Shown one piece after another: positions 1 to 11,599 of a stretch of DNA of 64,000 bases. A program made the translations under genes and the position numbers. How positions within the stretch are numbered: the stretch's first letter is position 1; each line of letters begins with the position of its first letter. The notes beneath the pieces were generated by a model. The model was given only the letters and a program-made list of their open reading frames with translations, was not told the DNA's origin and made no database searches. The stretch comes from Arcuatula senhousia (lineage: Eukaryota; Mollusca; Bivalvia; Mytilida; Mytilidae). The stretch is taken from assembly GCA_963971305.1 (NCBI GenBank), contig OZ020305.1, positions 1,583,001 to 1,647,000 on the forward strand. Direction: 5' to 3'.

Positions 1-2160
1 AATATTGCTAAATCTTTAATCTTCTTTTGTCAATTTAGTGCTATTTCTATGTTTAATTAAGCTATTGTAAAAAATTCGAAGATAACCGATGTTTTTATGG
101 TTAAAGTAATAATGAAGCAGTTTTTGGGAAAAAATTGCAATGTAAAAACAATCACTTAACCGTTGCATAATCATAAAATTAAAGCTTTCGCGCTTTTATG
201 AAGTCGAAAATTTTAATAATGTGTGTGTACCGGCTAGAAATTTAGCTGATTTTTGAAGAAGTTTGATACCAATGGCCACTTATTAACTTTCGTGAACAAC
301 ATTCCGATTTTTACCGATAATTTCAAAACAAACAAAAATGTATTTTGAAGTGAGAGCATGTAAAGCTCTGGGTTTAATATAATTTCATATTTCTTCTTTA
401 TTTGACATGTAAAACCTTTCCGCTATTAACATGTGATTAAGAAATACTGATTAAAAATGTGATAAACATGTAATAATAACACACACGCACCTGTTTTCCA
501 TTCATCGTGCTATATATTAACCGGGCCTATTTAACTGAAAACTCGATTAATTCAATGACACAATATTCTCATTGGGGGATTTGAAACCACTTTCTCTTGT
601 TATTGATATCATTTAAAAGAGGAACGGAGTAAGGAAAAATCAAAACAATTACAAAAACCAGAACATACCTTTTCAGACCACGTTTGTTTACATTCATTTC
701 CTAAAGTATTTTTAGATGGGCTTGCGCGGACACTTCCGAGTGAGTTCAAACTTGGGTCGTATGCATCTTGTTTGCATAATACAACTCGGGAAGCAAATGA
801 TTTTTAAAGACAATTTTTTGTTAAATTCTGCAAAACTACACTATTTAATGGACTTTTTGTAGCTCTAATAAAAGTTTATATTAAAAATTTATATTTTTAA
901 AGCTTAAAAAGACTGTTAAAAATTTTATGATTTTTTGATTTATAATTACTTTAAAAGGGCAGCGGACATTGCCTATAATCCCAGATTTTAACTGTACGGA
1001 CATCACGTACGTGTTTCAAAGTGAATTTATAAAAAAAAATTACGGATATCCGTTTTTATGCCGCCTTCAACGTATTGCTAAGCGACATATATGATCCACT
1101 TTGACCATGACTATCCATCGTCTCAGTCCGAAAACCGGTGGTATTTAAACAATAGAATGTGAGCTCTTCATCGGAAAAGATAGTAAAGTCAATTCGAATG
1201 TTTATCCTGGTTGTCAAGTGAATGAAAAGTTCTTTTAAGTACAAAATTTCTTCCAACTTTAGGTTATGCTGATAAAATAAACTTTTTTGAATTAAAAAGA
1301 GTTTTTAAAAGTAACAGATTGCATTTTATGCGTGTTATTATGTGGATATTTATGAAATGCATACGGTGCAAACTGAAATGGATCGCACAACTTTAACTTT
1401 TATATAAAAAATTGAAAAAAAATCACACTATTTGTTTAAATGTATATCTTCCCATCTGCAAATTTTCAGACATGTACTGCAAGAGGTTAAGCCAAAATGA
1501 AATTAAGAAAAAGACCTATTTTTCTAGTCCGTCTTGACAACCTTCTCTTTAAAAGTACACGATTTACCTGTTGAATTTGATTACGGCATAGAACATGTTT
1601 ACCTTTTGGACCGGTTTTCATAAAATGGGATCAACAACATGTGAATATGCATTGTATTGGATTAAATGTCCAATTCAATCTTCAGTCATCCGTTTTAAAA
1701 ATAGGAATGCCTCCCTTTTATCATGTTAATTATTAATGAAAGATAGAACTTGATTGTGTCCCTTGAAAGTATTTCATATTTAGTGATAACAGTAAAATAT
1801 AATTTCCAAACTTATATCTGTCGTAAGAAAAGGTAATAAACTAACATTCCAACAAATTTCGAGAATGTACTGCAGGTATTACGCCTTGTGTGATTTTTTG
1901 AAGGTTGAGTTGACATTTTAATTTTTTCCGACGTCCAGCAAGTTAAAATATGCACTTTTGTTGACCTTATAAACAACTGTTTACGCAACAGAAAAGATTC
2001 TTTCATAACATGACATGCCAAACGTATATGATAGTAGTCAGGTCCATGCGCAATAAATGAAAGTTTAAGATTGTTTACATGCCGTCGTCATCGTCGTTAT
2101 CATCGTTAAAAAATTAAAAACACATTGGCTTTTTTTCCGCAGGGGAGATAATTGAATACC
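1..2160. other. AT-rich stretch without recognised gene
   Basis: I see no convincing coding exon, RNA gene or structured repeat here. The open frames are short, AT-biased and lack recognisable motifs. It is probably intergenic or intronic. Confidence 0.6.
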
Positions 2161-2164
2161 ACTA

Positions 2165-2590
2165 GATATTAGACTGGTCTTGCGTCGTCGTCCTGCGTCG
2201 TCCTGTGGGGTCAAGGAAAAAAATCGTCGCAGTTTTCCGGGCATCAACATGACACAGCTTCTTGATATTTGGCATGTAGCTTCCTCCTATACACGTGGAT
2301 ATTTTCGCGGGGTGACATTTTCGCATTTTTTGATAAATAAAAGTTTCGCATGGGGTATGAATTCGCGTATTTATGATTATTTATTTTCTTTACTTAAGAA
2401 ATAGTCGAATCGCGAGTGGGATATTTTTGCGGATATTTTGTGGCCGAAAATTCAGCGAAAAACCACGTGAAAACTTCCACAATTACAGTATATATGTAAC
2501 GCGATCTTATAGCCGTAACTCATCTACTTCCTGTTTACCGAATATCTAAAGACGCAGGCGACATATGTCTTCTTGATGATGGGTATTTAT
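2165..2590 (+). repeat. Dispersed repeat, family A (copy 1)
   Basis: The block holds the phrases CCTGTGGGGTCA, CTTGATATTTGGCATGT, CATCTACTTCCTG and GACGCAGGCGACATATGTCTTC-like text in a fixed order. The same order recurs at about 58390-58825 and 61345-61585, and related tandem versions lie at 33540-33665 and 63300-63810. It is therefore a dispersed non-coding repeat. No terminal repeats or coding capacity were found, so its class is unknown. Confidence 0.7.
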
Positions 2591-3113
2591 AGTCGTTACT
2601 ATAGGGGAACGCCCCTCTGCATCGACTATTTTAAGCCCGTGAATCGCTTTGTGCCATTGGTCGTCCACCCCATGACACACCACCCCAGTGTTAGCTGATC
2701 CATAGTATCATTTTTGTCGATGGATGCAGGGCCCGTCTTCCACTACGAGGAGGTATTGATCGGAATTCTGGAAGACACATACGTCTTCCATGGAAGATCG
2801 CCATTTAAACTGTATTTTTATGCAGATTATTCCGTGTGTATTTGATTAGTATATAATTAATTATTACTAGTATTTAACTTATATAATAAAATTTTCTTTT
2901 CTATTATCTATATTTAATTTTGACCATAATCACATTCTACCGGGCAATAGCCTGTTGACATTTTGACCTCAAATTTGATTGGACGATTTAAAAAGGCCGA
3001 GGCTACATTTACTCGCTACGATTAACAATAAGATTTTTTTATTTTTACTCGCGTGACTAAAACGGGAACATTTTTAAAGGCTGGGATGTAAAATAGTTAT
3101 TACATTCGGACTT

Positions 3114-3168
3114 GGTGTGTCAGTAAGATCACCCCTCCGGCCTCGGGGTGATTTTTTACTGACACACC
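3114..3168. repeat. Hairpin-forming inverted repeat
   Basis: The left arm GGTGTGTCAGTAAGATCACC (3114 onward) pairs with the right arm ending ACTGACACACC at 3168. The arms are about 22 nt, with one small bulge, around a 9-nt GC-rich loop. The arm theme (GTGTG, GTAAG, TCACCC) resembles the much longer hairpin at 27625-27759. It could be a relic MITE. Confidence 0.75.
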
Positions 3169-3169
3169 G

Positions 3170-4480
3170 CGTCCTCACCGCGAAGATAATCCTTCGGAAG
3201 GGACGAAAAAAAGGTTGTTTGGGGAGAGCTAGCAATAGTCTGCGCAAACTCTTTTGTAGAGTTCGATAAGAGTAGGCCACACTCGATCGCAAACTGGAGA
3301 GAGGTTGATCAGAATGTTTCGCAATCCAGGATGAATAACTATGTTTAAACTATAATATTTTCACTTTTACTTTATAGTTCAAGATCAAAAGTAGTAAAAA
3401 TATGATATTTTCAAATAAAATGTGAAAACTTTCAACAATTATTAAAATCTCAAATTTGCCTTCAGAAATTAGTTAATAACTAATAACGACAATACACAAA
3501 TCGTATCAGGAAGCTTCTGGACTCGGCGTTCCGTTTATAGGCAACTGTTCCATTAAGTCCAATGGCATTTCGTCAATACCCTTTAGCAATAGAGGGTTTT
3601 AATATCAGAACTAGAGGGAAATCAACACGACTACACAGGGGGGGATTCAAACATTTTCAAAGCGAGGGGTTTCGCCTTTTATGATATAATGAGAATAAAT
3701 GAGGTCCAACGCCAAATTTGCTGGAAATCTGCAAGAAAGTTACACAATTCACCTAGGAAAGAGGGTATTCAACCGGAATTATTTGGCATATGTTGTCAAT
3801 TATTGCTTCCAATTACCAAGATACACGTGTGCTATAAGCAGGAAGTGCTACCACTCGAGTTCACTATGTTTTTCTATTACATCTCGTGGTATCCATCTTT
3901 TATCTTCCAAAACTTCTCAATAAACACACTTTCCACGGGACAAATGTAGATGTTGACCTCCTATTTTATATATAATTTGATCTGATTGATTTTGGGATTT
4001 CCCTTAGCAATTAGCAAAACATGGATTTGGTCTTTAGTGGATAGGTTTATTCATTTCTTACCTGAAACTTCTTCTTAAACCTTTTAAATAGATTTTCATG
4101 AAACTTTCACACAATCTTTGTGACATAATGTGGAAGTGCACCTCTTATTTTAAAATTTGATCTAGTAGATTTTATCCTTTTTGAATGGGGTGGGTATTTT
4201 TTCGTGAGTAGCGGCTAGCACTTTTTCTATAGCTTAATATATATTAGATATTGAAATAAAACATAATTTTGATATACGTAAAGGGCATAAGAATTCAAAA
4301 CTTTCTGAAAGACAGAGTTTTTAAAATTTTGAACAATTAATTCTTCCTGACAAATTGCTTACGTTTTAAATCACCCTTTCGTTGGGTTAAGTAAAGTTAC
4401 GTTTGTTCGTCATGCAGTTATCGAGAATTCTCTAGTCAGTCATGTTTAATCATTCGTCAAATTATACGCCATTTTGTCTC
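3170..4480. other. Non-coding stretch with a fragment of repeat family B
   Basis: No gene is recognised. Around 4080-4160 the phrase TTTTCATGAAACTTTCACAC, followed by GTGACATAATGT, matches the tandem repeat at 50150-50600 and the decayed copy at 55255-55500. That is a third dispersed repeat family in this window. Confidence 0.6.
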
Positions 4481-6470
4481 TTTGACCGTTTTCAGTTGAC
4501 CTACTCGAGTTAACCCTAGTACAGTAATTATCTATTATTAGCTCGGTAGGATCATGCGCACTTGATTTTTCAACTGAACGAATTATTCTAGTGTCGGATT
4601 TATTTGTGTACTTTTTCTCAATAAAACGGGGTACTCTAGTATAGAGTTGACCATAGAGACAATATTATAACAATAAAACTTCAAGACTTTTAAATAATAA
4701 AATAAAAAACATTATTTTCTAATATAACTTTCGGTAAATTTAACATTAGAAACGTATTATTTTAAAGATCTTGTCCCATTGGCCGTTTTCACTTGACCTA
4801 CTCCACAGGGTGGGAACGGGAATTGTACAGTTTCCGGAAGCGCCGTTCGCGAAGCGAGGATATTTTCTGATACAGGTAGCGCCAGATTCAAAAATATCAA
4901 AACACGGGAATTAGAAGTCATTTGCAAGCACAATATGAAGAAAAAATCAATGAAATTGTAACAAAAATAATTGAAGGTACATTATTTAAGCAGCAATGGT
5001 TATAATACTATAAACGGCAATGTTTAAGACTATTTAATTCACCTCGAACACCGAGAAGTAGACGGAAAATGGGATATGGCTTGTCTTTTTCGGGGTTTGA
5101 TGTGAAATCGGTTTCAATCTAGACCCTGTTGATTGCGCCAATCCACAGATCAAACTATCAAGATTCTAAACATTATAAAAATGTTGTGAAATTTTTGCGT
5201 TTCAATCATATTATTGCATTTCTAACATCCCCTCTAAATTTCAACACATGAACGGGTAGCGTCCGCTGTCTTGAACAGGTAGCTCCAAAATTCACATTTT
5301 TAGTGAACGGGTAGCTCACAATTTAAAAAAATGTATATTTCATTTGAATAGCGCAATAAAACATAAAAGTCATAAAACGGGGAAGTAATGAACAAATGAA
5401 AAATAAAAATGAACTCACTAATTTAATAAGAACGTAAAGAGCACTGAACAGGTTTCCGGATAATCCAGTATCCTCCGAAATCAAAACTGATCGCCTTGTG
5501 TGATTTATGTTCATGCATTCACTAACTTTGTGTTTAGTGCGTCTCTCATGAGTCTTAAATGTACGAAACGCACTCTAGTTATAAAACCAAGTGCCTAAAA
5601 CTATGTTTTGTTTTCCGATAATCCGCAACAGTAAGTTCTGCTGACAGAGTTCTACTAATTCCCGAATTAAGGCCACTGAGGCACCTACTCATTTTAGTAA
5701 GAGATGCATCTACTCCACCGAGAGAAAGGACAAAACAAGGAAGACATACCACCGAAATTTATGACCGCAATTGTACTGACTTTTTTCATGCACTTCAAAA
5801 TAAATGGTAAGTTAAACCAGGTTTACGGCACCATCCCTCCCTCTTTTGTATCTTTTTGTGGACATTTTGATAACAACATTATCTTCAATCTTTCGATATT
5901 TTGCTTCGAATTCAATTCTGATTCATTTGACTGCATTTTAGTGAAGATAGTACATAACACGATTTTGCGGTAAGTCTTGCTTAGGATATACCGCCACTCA
6001 ATCATTCAGAAAACAAATGGTAGATACTCGACTGGCCTGAAAAGGGGGAGGGCGTTATAACTTATCGTTACAAGGCTTTGTGTTAAATTGTGAATCAAAC
6101 CATTTATTAGAACTGACCTGAAAGGGGTAGGCACATACAAATCTGAAGCTCCTTACCGAATTTGAAACCAAACCCTTGAGTGGAAGTCGAGAACTCTGTT
6201 ACGAAAGTTCGGACGACAAGGTAATTGCAATATAGCCTCATCTCTTGCGAGAGGGGAAATAAAAAGTATTACTCAAAGAAAGCAGATTTCAAGTTACGTC
6301 TACATAATATGGAGGAATTAAACATAGATGTGCACCATACAACCTCCACAAGTCAGCCGTTGTTAAAAAAGCAAACAGCAGTTTTAAAAGTAACAGTGGT
6401 CACGACAAGAAAACAGGCACTACATGTATACGTACGGTACTAAAGATAAAATGCTGCTAATCAGGATAAT

Positions 6471-7373
6471 ATATACTGAGTGACATTAAAAACGCAACAC
6501 TTAAATTTTCGAAATATTTTTGGTATATGCTAAAGTTTCATAAATTGGGAAAGATAGAAGTGTTTTTTATTCCAATAAGTAACCAATCGATACATTCAAG
6601 GTTCAGTGATTTTTTAAACTTTCTTTCCTACAGTACCCCCGTACAAAGGCAAGAAATTTTTGTTTCGACATGCAGACATACATGAATAGCTTCAATAAAA
6701 GTCCGTTTGTTAACCTTTACTTACGGTTACAAAAATCCCATCCTAAGTTTTCAAGTTCTTTCCGACACAAATTTGATAATGCCAAGGTTTTCAGACAACC
6801 AGCAACATGAGATTTTGGCAATGATCCAAGGAGGGATATCTTGGCGTGAAATTGCTCATCGAATGAATTATGCACAATTGACAATTACTCGCTTGTCCCC
6901 AAACAACATTATCAGACGGGTTCAGTAAACGTTAGATCACGTCTAAAAAGACAACTTAAACAAGTTGTAAGGAGACGCCAACAACCGTCAGTCACGCTTC
7001 AACGGCTTGAAATTGCCCTAAAAGAGGAATGGAACAATATTCCACAAGAACCGATTCGTCGTTTTATTCGATCAATCAGGGATTAAATAAAACTTGTTTT
7101 GGATATCCCTGGATCAATGCAACGAAGTTGTCGCGCATGCGTTGCAGAAGATGGTGGTCACATTCGCTTTTGACTGGGAAATTCAGATTTGACTGTAAAA
7201 ACTTTGTGAACCGTTGCACAGAAAAGAATTAACATTAAATTTAAATGATTGCGTCAATTTGTTGCTATTGTTCCGAAGATTTGAAAATACCAGTTGTTTT
7301 AGTAATGTTGTTTCTATACAAAAAAATATTTATGTAAATACTAGTGTTGCGTTTTCATTGTAGCTCAGTATAT
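6471..7373 (+). mobile_element. Internally deleted Tc1-type transposon
   Basis: About 32-bp inverted termini, reading ATATACTGAG then AAAACGCAACACT, lie at 6471-6502 and 7342-7373. Inside, about 6780-6900 encodes a transposase N-terminal helix-turn-helix (MPRFSDNQQHEILAMIQGG..WREIAHRMN). From about 6930 to 7200 the remaining sequence reads as transposase linker and C-terminus, including EEWNNIPQEPIRRFIRS and, in another frame, SCRACVAEDGGHIRF. The central catalytic DDE region is missing, and frameshifts separate the two ends. The copy cannot make transposase but keeps both ends. Confidence 0.85.
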
Positions 7374-7899
7374 CTGCAAGAACTTTTATTGTATTGCCCT
7401 CTTATTATCAAACATACACAATATTAAGGATGTTCGCTACTATTATTAAAAATAAATAGGTTTCAAATTTGATGCCTTAAATGAAAAGATAATAGTTAAA
7501 GGTATAAAATAAGCTAAAAATTTTGATAGGTTCGTGACCTCGTTTTCAAGATAATTGACGTTAAAGTTTTGGCGGGAAAAGGTTTTCTCTGACTTTTTCA
7601 TAGGTTTAGCATTAGCACTATTAAGCTGTTAAAACCCATGACGGAATGAATAGGATTTGATAAAACTTTGTCTATAACCTCTTTATGACATATTAAAGAC
7701 ATTAATAACAAGAAAATAGGGGGTTCGTGGGCAAAAAATTTAACCCTATTTTGATGGTAAAATCCAGAGGATTCCGAAAAAATGACAGAAATACCAAAAC
7801 AAGACCAGCGAGCATCCTTAAAGAAAACAACAAATTCTAGTCACGGGTAGATCCATAAAAAGAACCGAAGGTTTTCATCTATTACCCAAGCTTTGTTGT

Positions 7900-9130
7900 A
7901 AAAAAGCATGATGAAAGTAGCTAGGTTGCCGAAAATCATGACGAAAGTAAGAAAATTTTACTTGATTTGGGGTTCGAACAGACGACTCAGCCCTTTAGAT
8001 TCGCCACTGAATATTCAACAAAAACCAACAAGCATAAAACAAACAGAAAAGCCAAAGAAAACATTATTTGCGCTTTTTTTTACGAAAAAAAATAACAACC
8101 AAAGAAGAGGCTATCAGGAACCTGAGTCTTTTACCAGGTACCAAGGACCACGAGGATGTCATCTGACAATTGTTATCCAATAGAGACTTTTTATAGCCTT
8201 AAATAGGCTAAAGATTTGAGGGAAAAAATAGCTCTTCTGTATCTGCTTTAGTTTTCATTCTATAGAACAAAAACATGAAAAAAGAGGCTCCCAGGAGCCC
8301 GAATCGCTTGACCTGGACATTAGGGCCCTATATGGGGGTCATCTATCCTCGGAAACCCAGGAGTTCTTCACTCGCTTACTCATTCATCATCCCTGGGACA
8401 TTAGACATGAAATACCTCGTTTTTGATATTTTTATATCGAGCCTTCTGATTGTTCGCATTACACTTTTCTAATGCAATTTAAACATTTAAATATTAAACA
8501 TGTTTCTATATGAAAAATTTATGAAGTTCAAGATTAAATACTGAACGTGAAACGAGCAAAATCAAATCAAATGTCCCAGGGGTGAAGAATGAGTAAGCTG
8601 GGTTTCCGAGGACGGGGTCATCTGACTATTTTAGTCCATGCAATAGAGACGTTTTTAGATTATAAAGTAAAGTTAAGATAGCCACAACTTTTCTTCGTAA
8701 GCAATAGTTTTCATTCTACGGGACAAAAAAAAAAAACAAAAAAAAACCCCGCAATTTTTTATCTTTATAAGTCCATTACCCCTATAAGGGTCCATCTGAC
8801 AATATCGACCCAATGGAGACTTTCGTAGAGCTTATGATTTTTAAGGAGCTTTAGACTCTTCTTTTTTCTATCTGTTATAGTTGCTTAGTTAAAGTCATTT
8901 ATAGTGATTTTATCTAACGTTCTACTTTTAGTTACAGCAGCCACGTGCACGTTTGTATTGAGTCATTTCAAAATGAGGATCGTGTGTGTTGCCAACATGT
9001 CAAGTATCATTTCGGTCTGTAGTTTCAGAGGAGAAGATTTTTTAAATTGCTAACGGACGACTGATAACGACAGACGACGGATGCATAGTGATGGTAGTTA
9101 TAAACTCGCATGGCTTTTAGCCAGGTTAGC
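7900..9130 (+). repeat. Decayed pearl-like (non-autonomous Helentron type) repeat
   Basis: AGAGGCTCCCAGGAGCC near 8284 is the same head sequence as the better preserved element at 24152. ATCTGACAAT motifs recur through the block, and it ends around 9050-9090 with GACGAC/GACAGACGACGG text like the ACGG tail of that element. A MITE has inserted at 8345-8613. The copy is diverged and its borders are approximate. Confidence 0.5.
8345..8613. mobile_element. MITE with 10-bp target duplication (Mutator-like?)
   Basis: GGGGTCATCT occurs immediately outside both ends (8335-8344 and 8614-8623). Inside these, the ends are inverted copies beginning TCCTCGGAAACCC, extending about 40 bp apart from a 14-nt length difference. 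The interior, about 160 bp, is AT-rich and non-coding. A 9-10-bp duplication is typical of Mutator-like elements, but no transposase is present to confirm this. Confidence 0.7.
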
Positions 9131-10777
9131 TTTTAAGTACCACTACAAGTACTTCACTCTTTGCTTGAAAAATATCGTTTAAAGTCTGTATAAAAATTCA
9201 TCAATCAGTTTAAGACGTGCTGTGCGAGCTAAAGGGTTTATTTGTATTTTGAATGTAAACACACCAAAGACAAATGAAAAAAAAACCAACTTAAATCGAA
9301 GACACAATATCACTTAGATCAAGGGTACAAAATGATTAGACAGGGGAAAATTATGGACGAGGACTTTAATACTCGGATATTAGTTGTACAACTTAATGCC
9401 GCCGAGTCATGAAGAGAGAACTTACCAAACGCTCAGTTACATCAGAGGATTTTTTATATATTCCTAGAGTGACTTGTATAAGAAATTAGAGTGGTTTTAT
9501 GTATTTTTTACCCCGAAAAGAAAACTGTTATTTTCGGCGCTACCTGTTCATACATTTTTTCTTGCCTTGACGCTACCCGTTCACTTTTGATTTCAAAATT
9601 TTGAGACAAAATCAGAGATTATCACTCAATAATTGATTTCTGCTTTATAAATGCATTTGATTTTTAATGTTAAATATCAAGAGGCTACAAAAAATACAAT
9701 CAATCATACTTTCAATGTGTGATTACTTTAAAAACGACCGATAAAAGAAGATGGTCTTGCCTTTTTGAGATGTTCGAGCTACCCTTTTTATTAAAAATTC
9801 CATGCTTAACGTGAACATACGAATAAAACACATTAAATGCAGATACTCGTCACTACATTAAGCTTACATGTGCATTTTATTAATGGCAATGTTGGAACGT
9901 GATTGTGTATTTAACTTAATACGAAGTGTTTTTATTAACGAATCCTTGGGATTTGAACATGGCGCTACTTTTTGCTTGTCATAAGAACGGCGCTTCCGGA
10001 AACTGTACAATTTCCGTTCCCACCCTGTGTACTCGAGTTAACTCTAGTAAACTCGGGTTACAAATAAACGACTAATGTTCGTACTCTGGTAAACCCCGAT
10101 GACCTTTAACCTCTACTCGAGTTTAACTCTGGCAAAAGCAGGGTTGGTAGAGTACGTGACGTCATGAGTAGAATTTTACCTGTGACAATGGGACTTGAAT
10201 TTAGAAATAATACATATCTAATGTTTAATTTATATAAAGTTACTTTAGAAAAACATGTTTTTTTATTTTATTATTTAAAAGTCTTGAAGTTTAATTGTTA
10301 TAATATTGTTGCTATGGTTAACTCTATACCTGAGTACCCTGTTTATTGAGAAAAAGTACACGAGTAAACCCGGCACTATAATAACTTGTTCAGTTGAAAA
10401 AATCTAGTGCGCATTATCCTACAGGGCTATTAATAGAAAATTGCTCTTCTAGAGTTAACTCGAGTAGGTCAACTAAAAACGGCCCTAGTCGCAGGTAAAC
10501 TCTACTCATGACGTCACGTACTCTACCAACCCTGCTTTTGCCAGAGTTAAACTCGAGTAGGGGTTAAAGGTGATCGGGGTTTACCCGAGTCCGAACTCTA
10601 GTCGTTTATTTGTTACTCGGGTTAACTCGAGTTAACTAGAGTAGGTCAACTGAAAACGGCCTTTCGTAAAGATAGGTAAAGTTATGTTTGTTTTCGTTCG
10701 TTCGTAACTTATCGAGAATTCTCTAGTACGATAAACGATACACTGTAAAAAAATGTCACAGACTTTTATAGTTTCAG

Positions 10778-11172
10778 ATTTATCAACATCTGTCGCCTTT
10801 TCTGCCAGTTTAACGCAGTCAATCGATGTTCCAGCGAATCAAGTTATTAAGTTTGCAACGGTAGGAACCAACACCCAGAATGTTTACGACCCAAGTACTG
10901 GTGTGTTCTCTGCTCCAATGGACGGACTATACTTCTTCACATGTACACTTGTGAGTGGTGGTGCTGCTTTGCGAGGAGTTCTTTATAAGAACGGTAACAG
11001 CCAGTCACTTGTATCATACAGTACTAGTAGTTGGTACACAGGAAATCTCCATGCCGTCCTGACCTTGAACAAAGGTGATACGGTAGACATTAGGAAGGGT
11101 CAAAGTGACTCTGGTCGAGTATTCACCGAATCTAATGACCACTTCAGTATGTTCACTGGATTCAAAATATAG
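10778..11172 (+). CDS. C1q-domain exon (locus 1), signal-peptide exon not seen
   Basis: This encodes a nearly complete C1q globular domain: beta-strand text SVAFSAS, then VYDPSTGVFSAPMDGLYFF and the C-terminal HFSMFTGFKI before the stop. C1q-domain proteins form trimers that bind ligands and act as secreted immune recognition proteins in bivalves. The start given follows a TTTCAG acceptor at 10777. The reading phase equals that of exon 2 in the paralogue at 18869, so this is probably a second exon. An ATG at 10753 would add nine residues that read through the intron end. No exon encoding the signal peptide and coiled coil was found upstream, where the palindromic transposon complex now sits. 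Either exon 1 lies outside the window, or it was lost and this is a cytosolic form or a decaying copy. The frame itself is intact. Confidence 0.8.
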
Positions 11173-11599
11173 ACATAAGAACATAAAAAGGTGCTATATA
11201 CAATGGTCATATTTACAAAATTTTAGCATGTTTACCTGATCAATCATTTTCATCTTAACCTTGAATTTGAATTATTGAGACTCGAGAAAAAACACATAAA
11301 AGCGTATGATTAGTGGAGATAACAGAGTTTTTCTTTTCTTTATAATTATATAGTGAACCTAAAAAATATGTGGAATATTTGAAATTTAATTAACATACTA
11401 TGAATATGTGCCTTGCAATTATGTGTTACTGTGTTTAATATAACCCGGATATTTTGTGGATATTTTAAAAGTTCAATTGTTTCGGCATTATCTGTCTTTC
11501 GGTTTATCATTTGGACATTAATTCATAATTCTAATCTTTTCTAAGTGCTAAATTATATAATTCCTTTTAGATCTGTTTCATCTCCGGTTTTCCTTTCTT

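Larger units (their letters stand above)
4804..10029. mobile_element. 5.2-kb DNA transposon-like element with 45-bp TIRs and 5-bp TSD
   Basis: The termini at 4804-4848 and 9985-10029 are inverted copies differing at one of 45 positions and start CACAGGGTGGGAACGG. TACTC is duplicated immediately outside (4799-4803 and 10030-10034), and an uninterrupted version of the host sequence lies at about 4497-4515. The subterminal regions carry repeated AGGTAGCGYC-type motifs pointing inward: near 4873, 5258, 5275 and 5307 on the left, and inverted near 9536, 9571, 9775 and 9962 on the right. These may be transposase-binding sites. No transposase frame survives. The interior has a Tc1 relic (6471-7373), pearl-like debris (about 7900-9130) and a MITE (8345-8613). 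A 5-bp duplication with a CAC terminus fits Transib/RAG-like or hAT5-type elements, but the superfamily is not settled. Confidence 0.85.
4484..10661. repeat. Palindromic repeat composite with inverted arms
   Basis: A roughly 300-bp unit at 4484-4780 is present as a diverged inverted copy at 10186-10484. Both units end in a GGCCGTTTTCAGTTGACC-like terminus with an adjoining TACTCGAGTTAAC palindrome. A second unit begins with the same terminus at 4781 and ends at 10661; its roughly 180-bp arms (4781-4803 continued at 10030-10185, against 10485-10661) carry AGTACGTGACGTCATGAGTA in both arms. The composite is a nested non-autonomous inverted-repeat element. It has been split by the 5.2-kb insertion at 4804-10029. 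No coding sequence was seen in the arms. Confidence 0.75.

Noticed and set aside
4804..10029. Assignment of the 5.2-kb element to Transib/RAG-like transposons
   Set aside because: Only the CAC start and 5-bp duplication support it. There is no RAG1- or Transib-like coding remnant and the terminal heptamer deviates, so I left the superfamily open.
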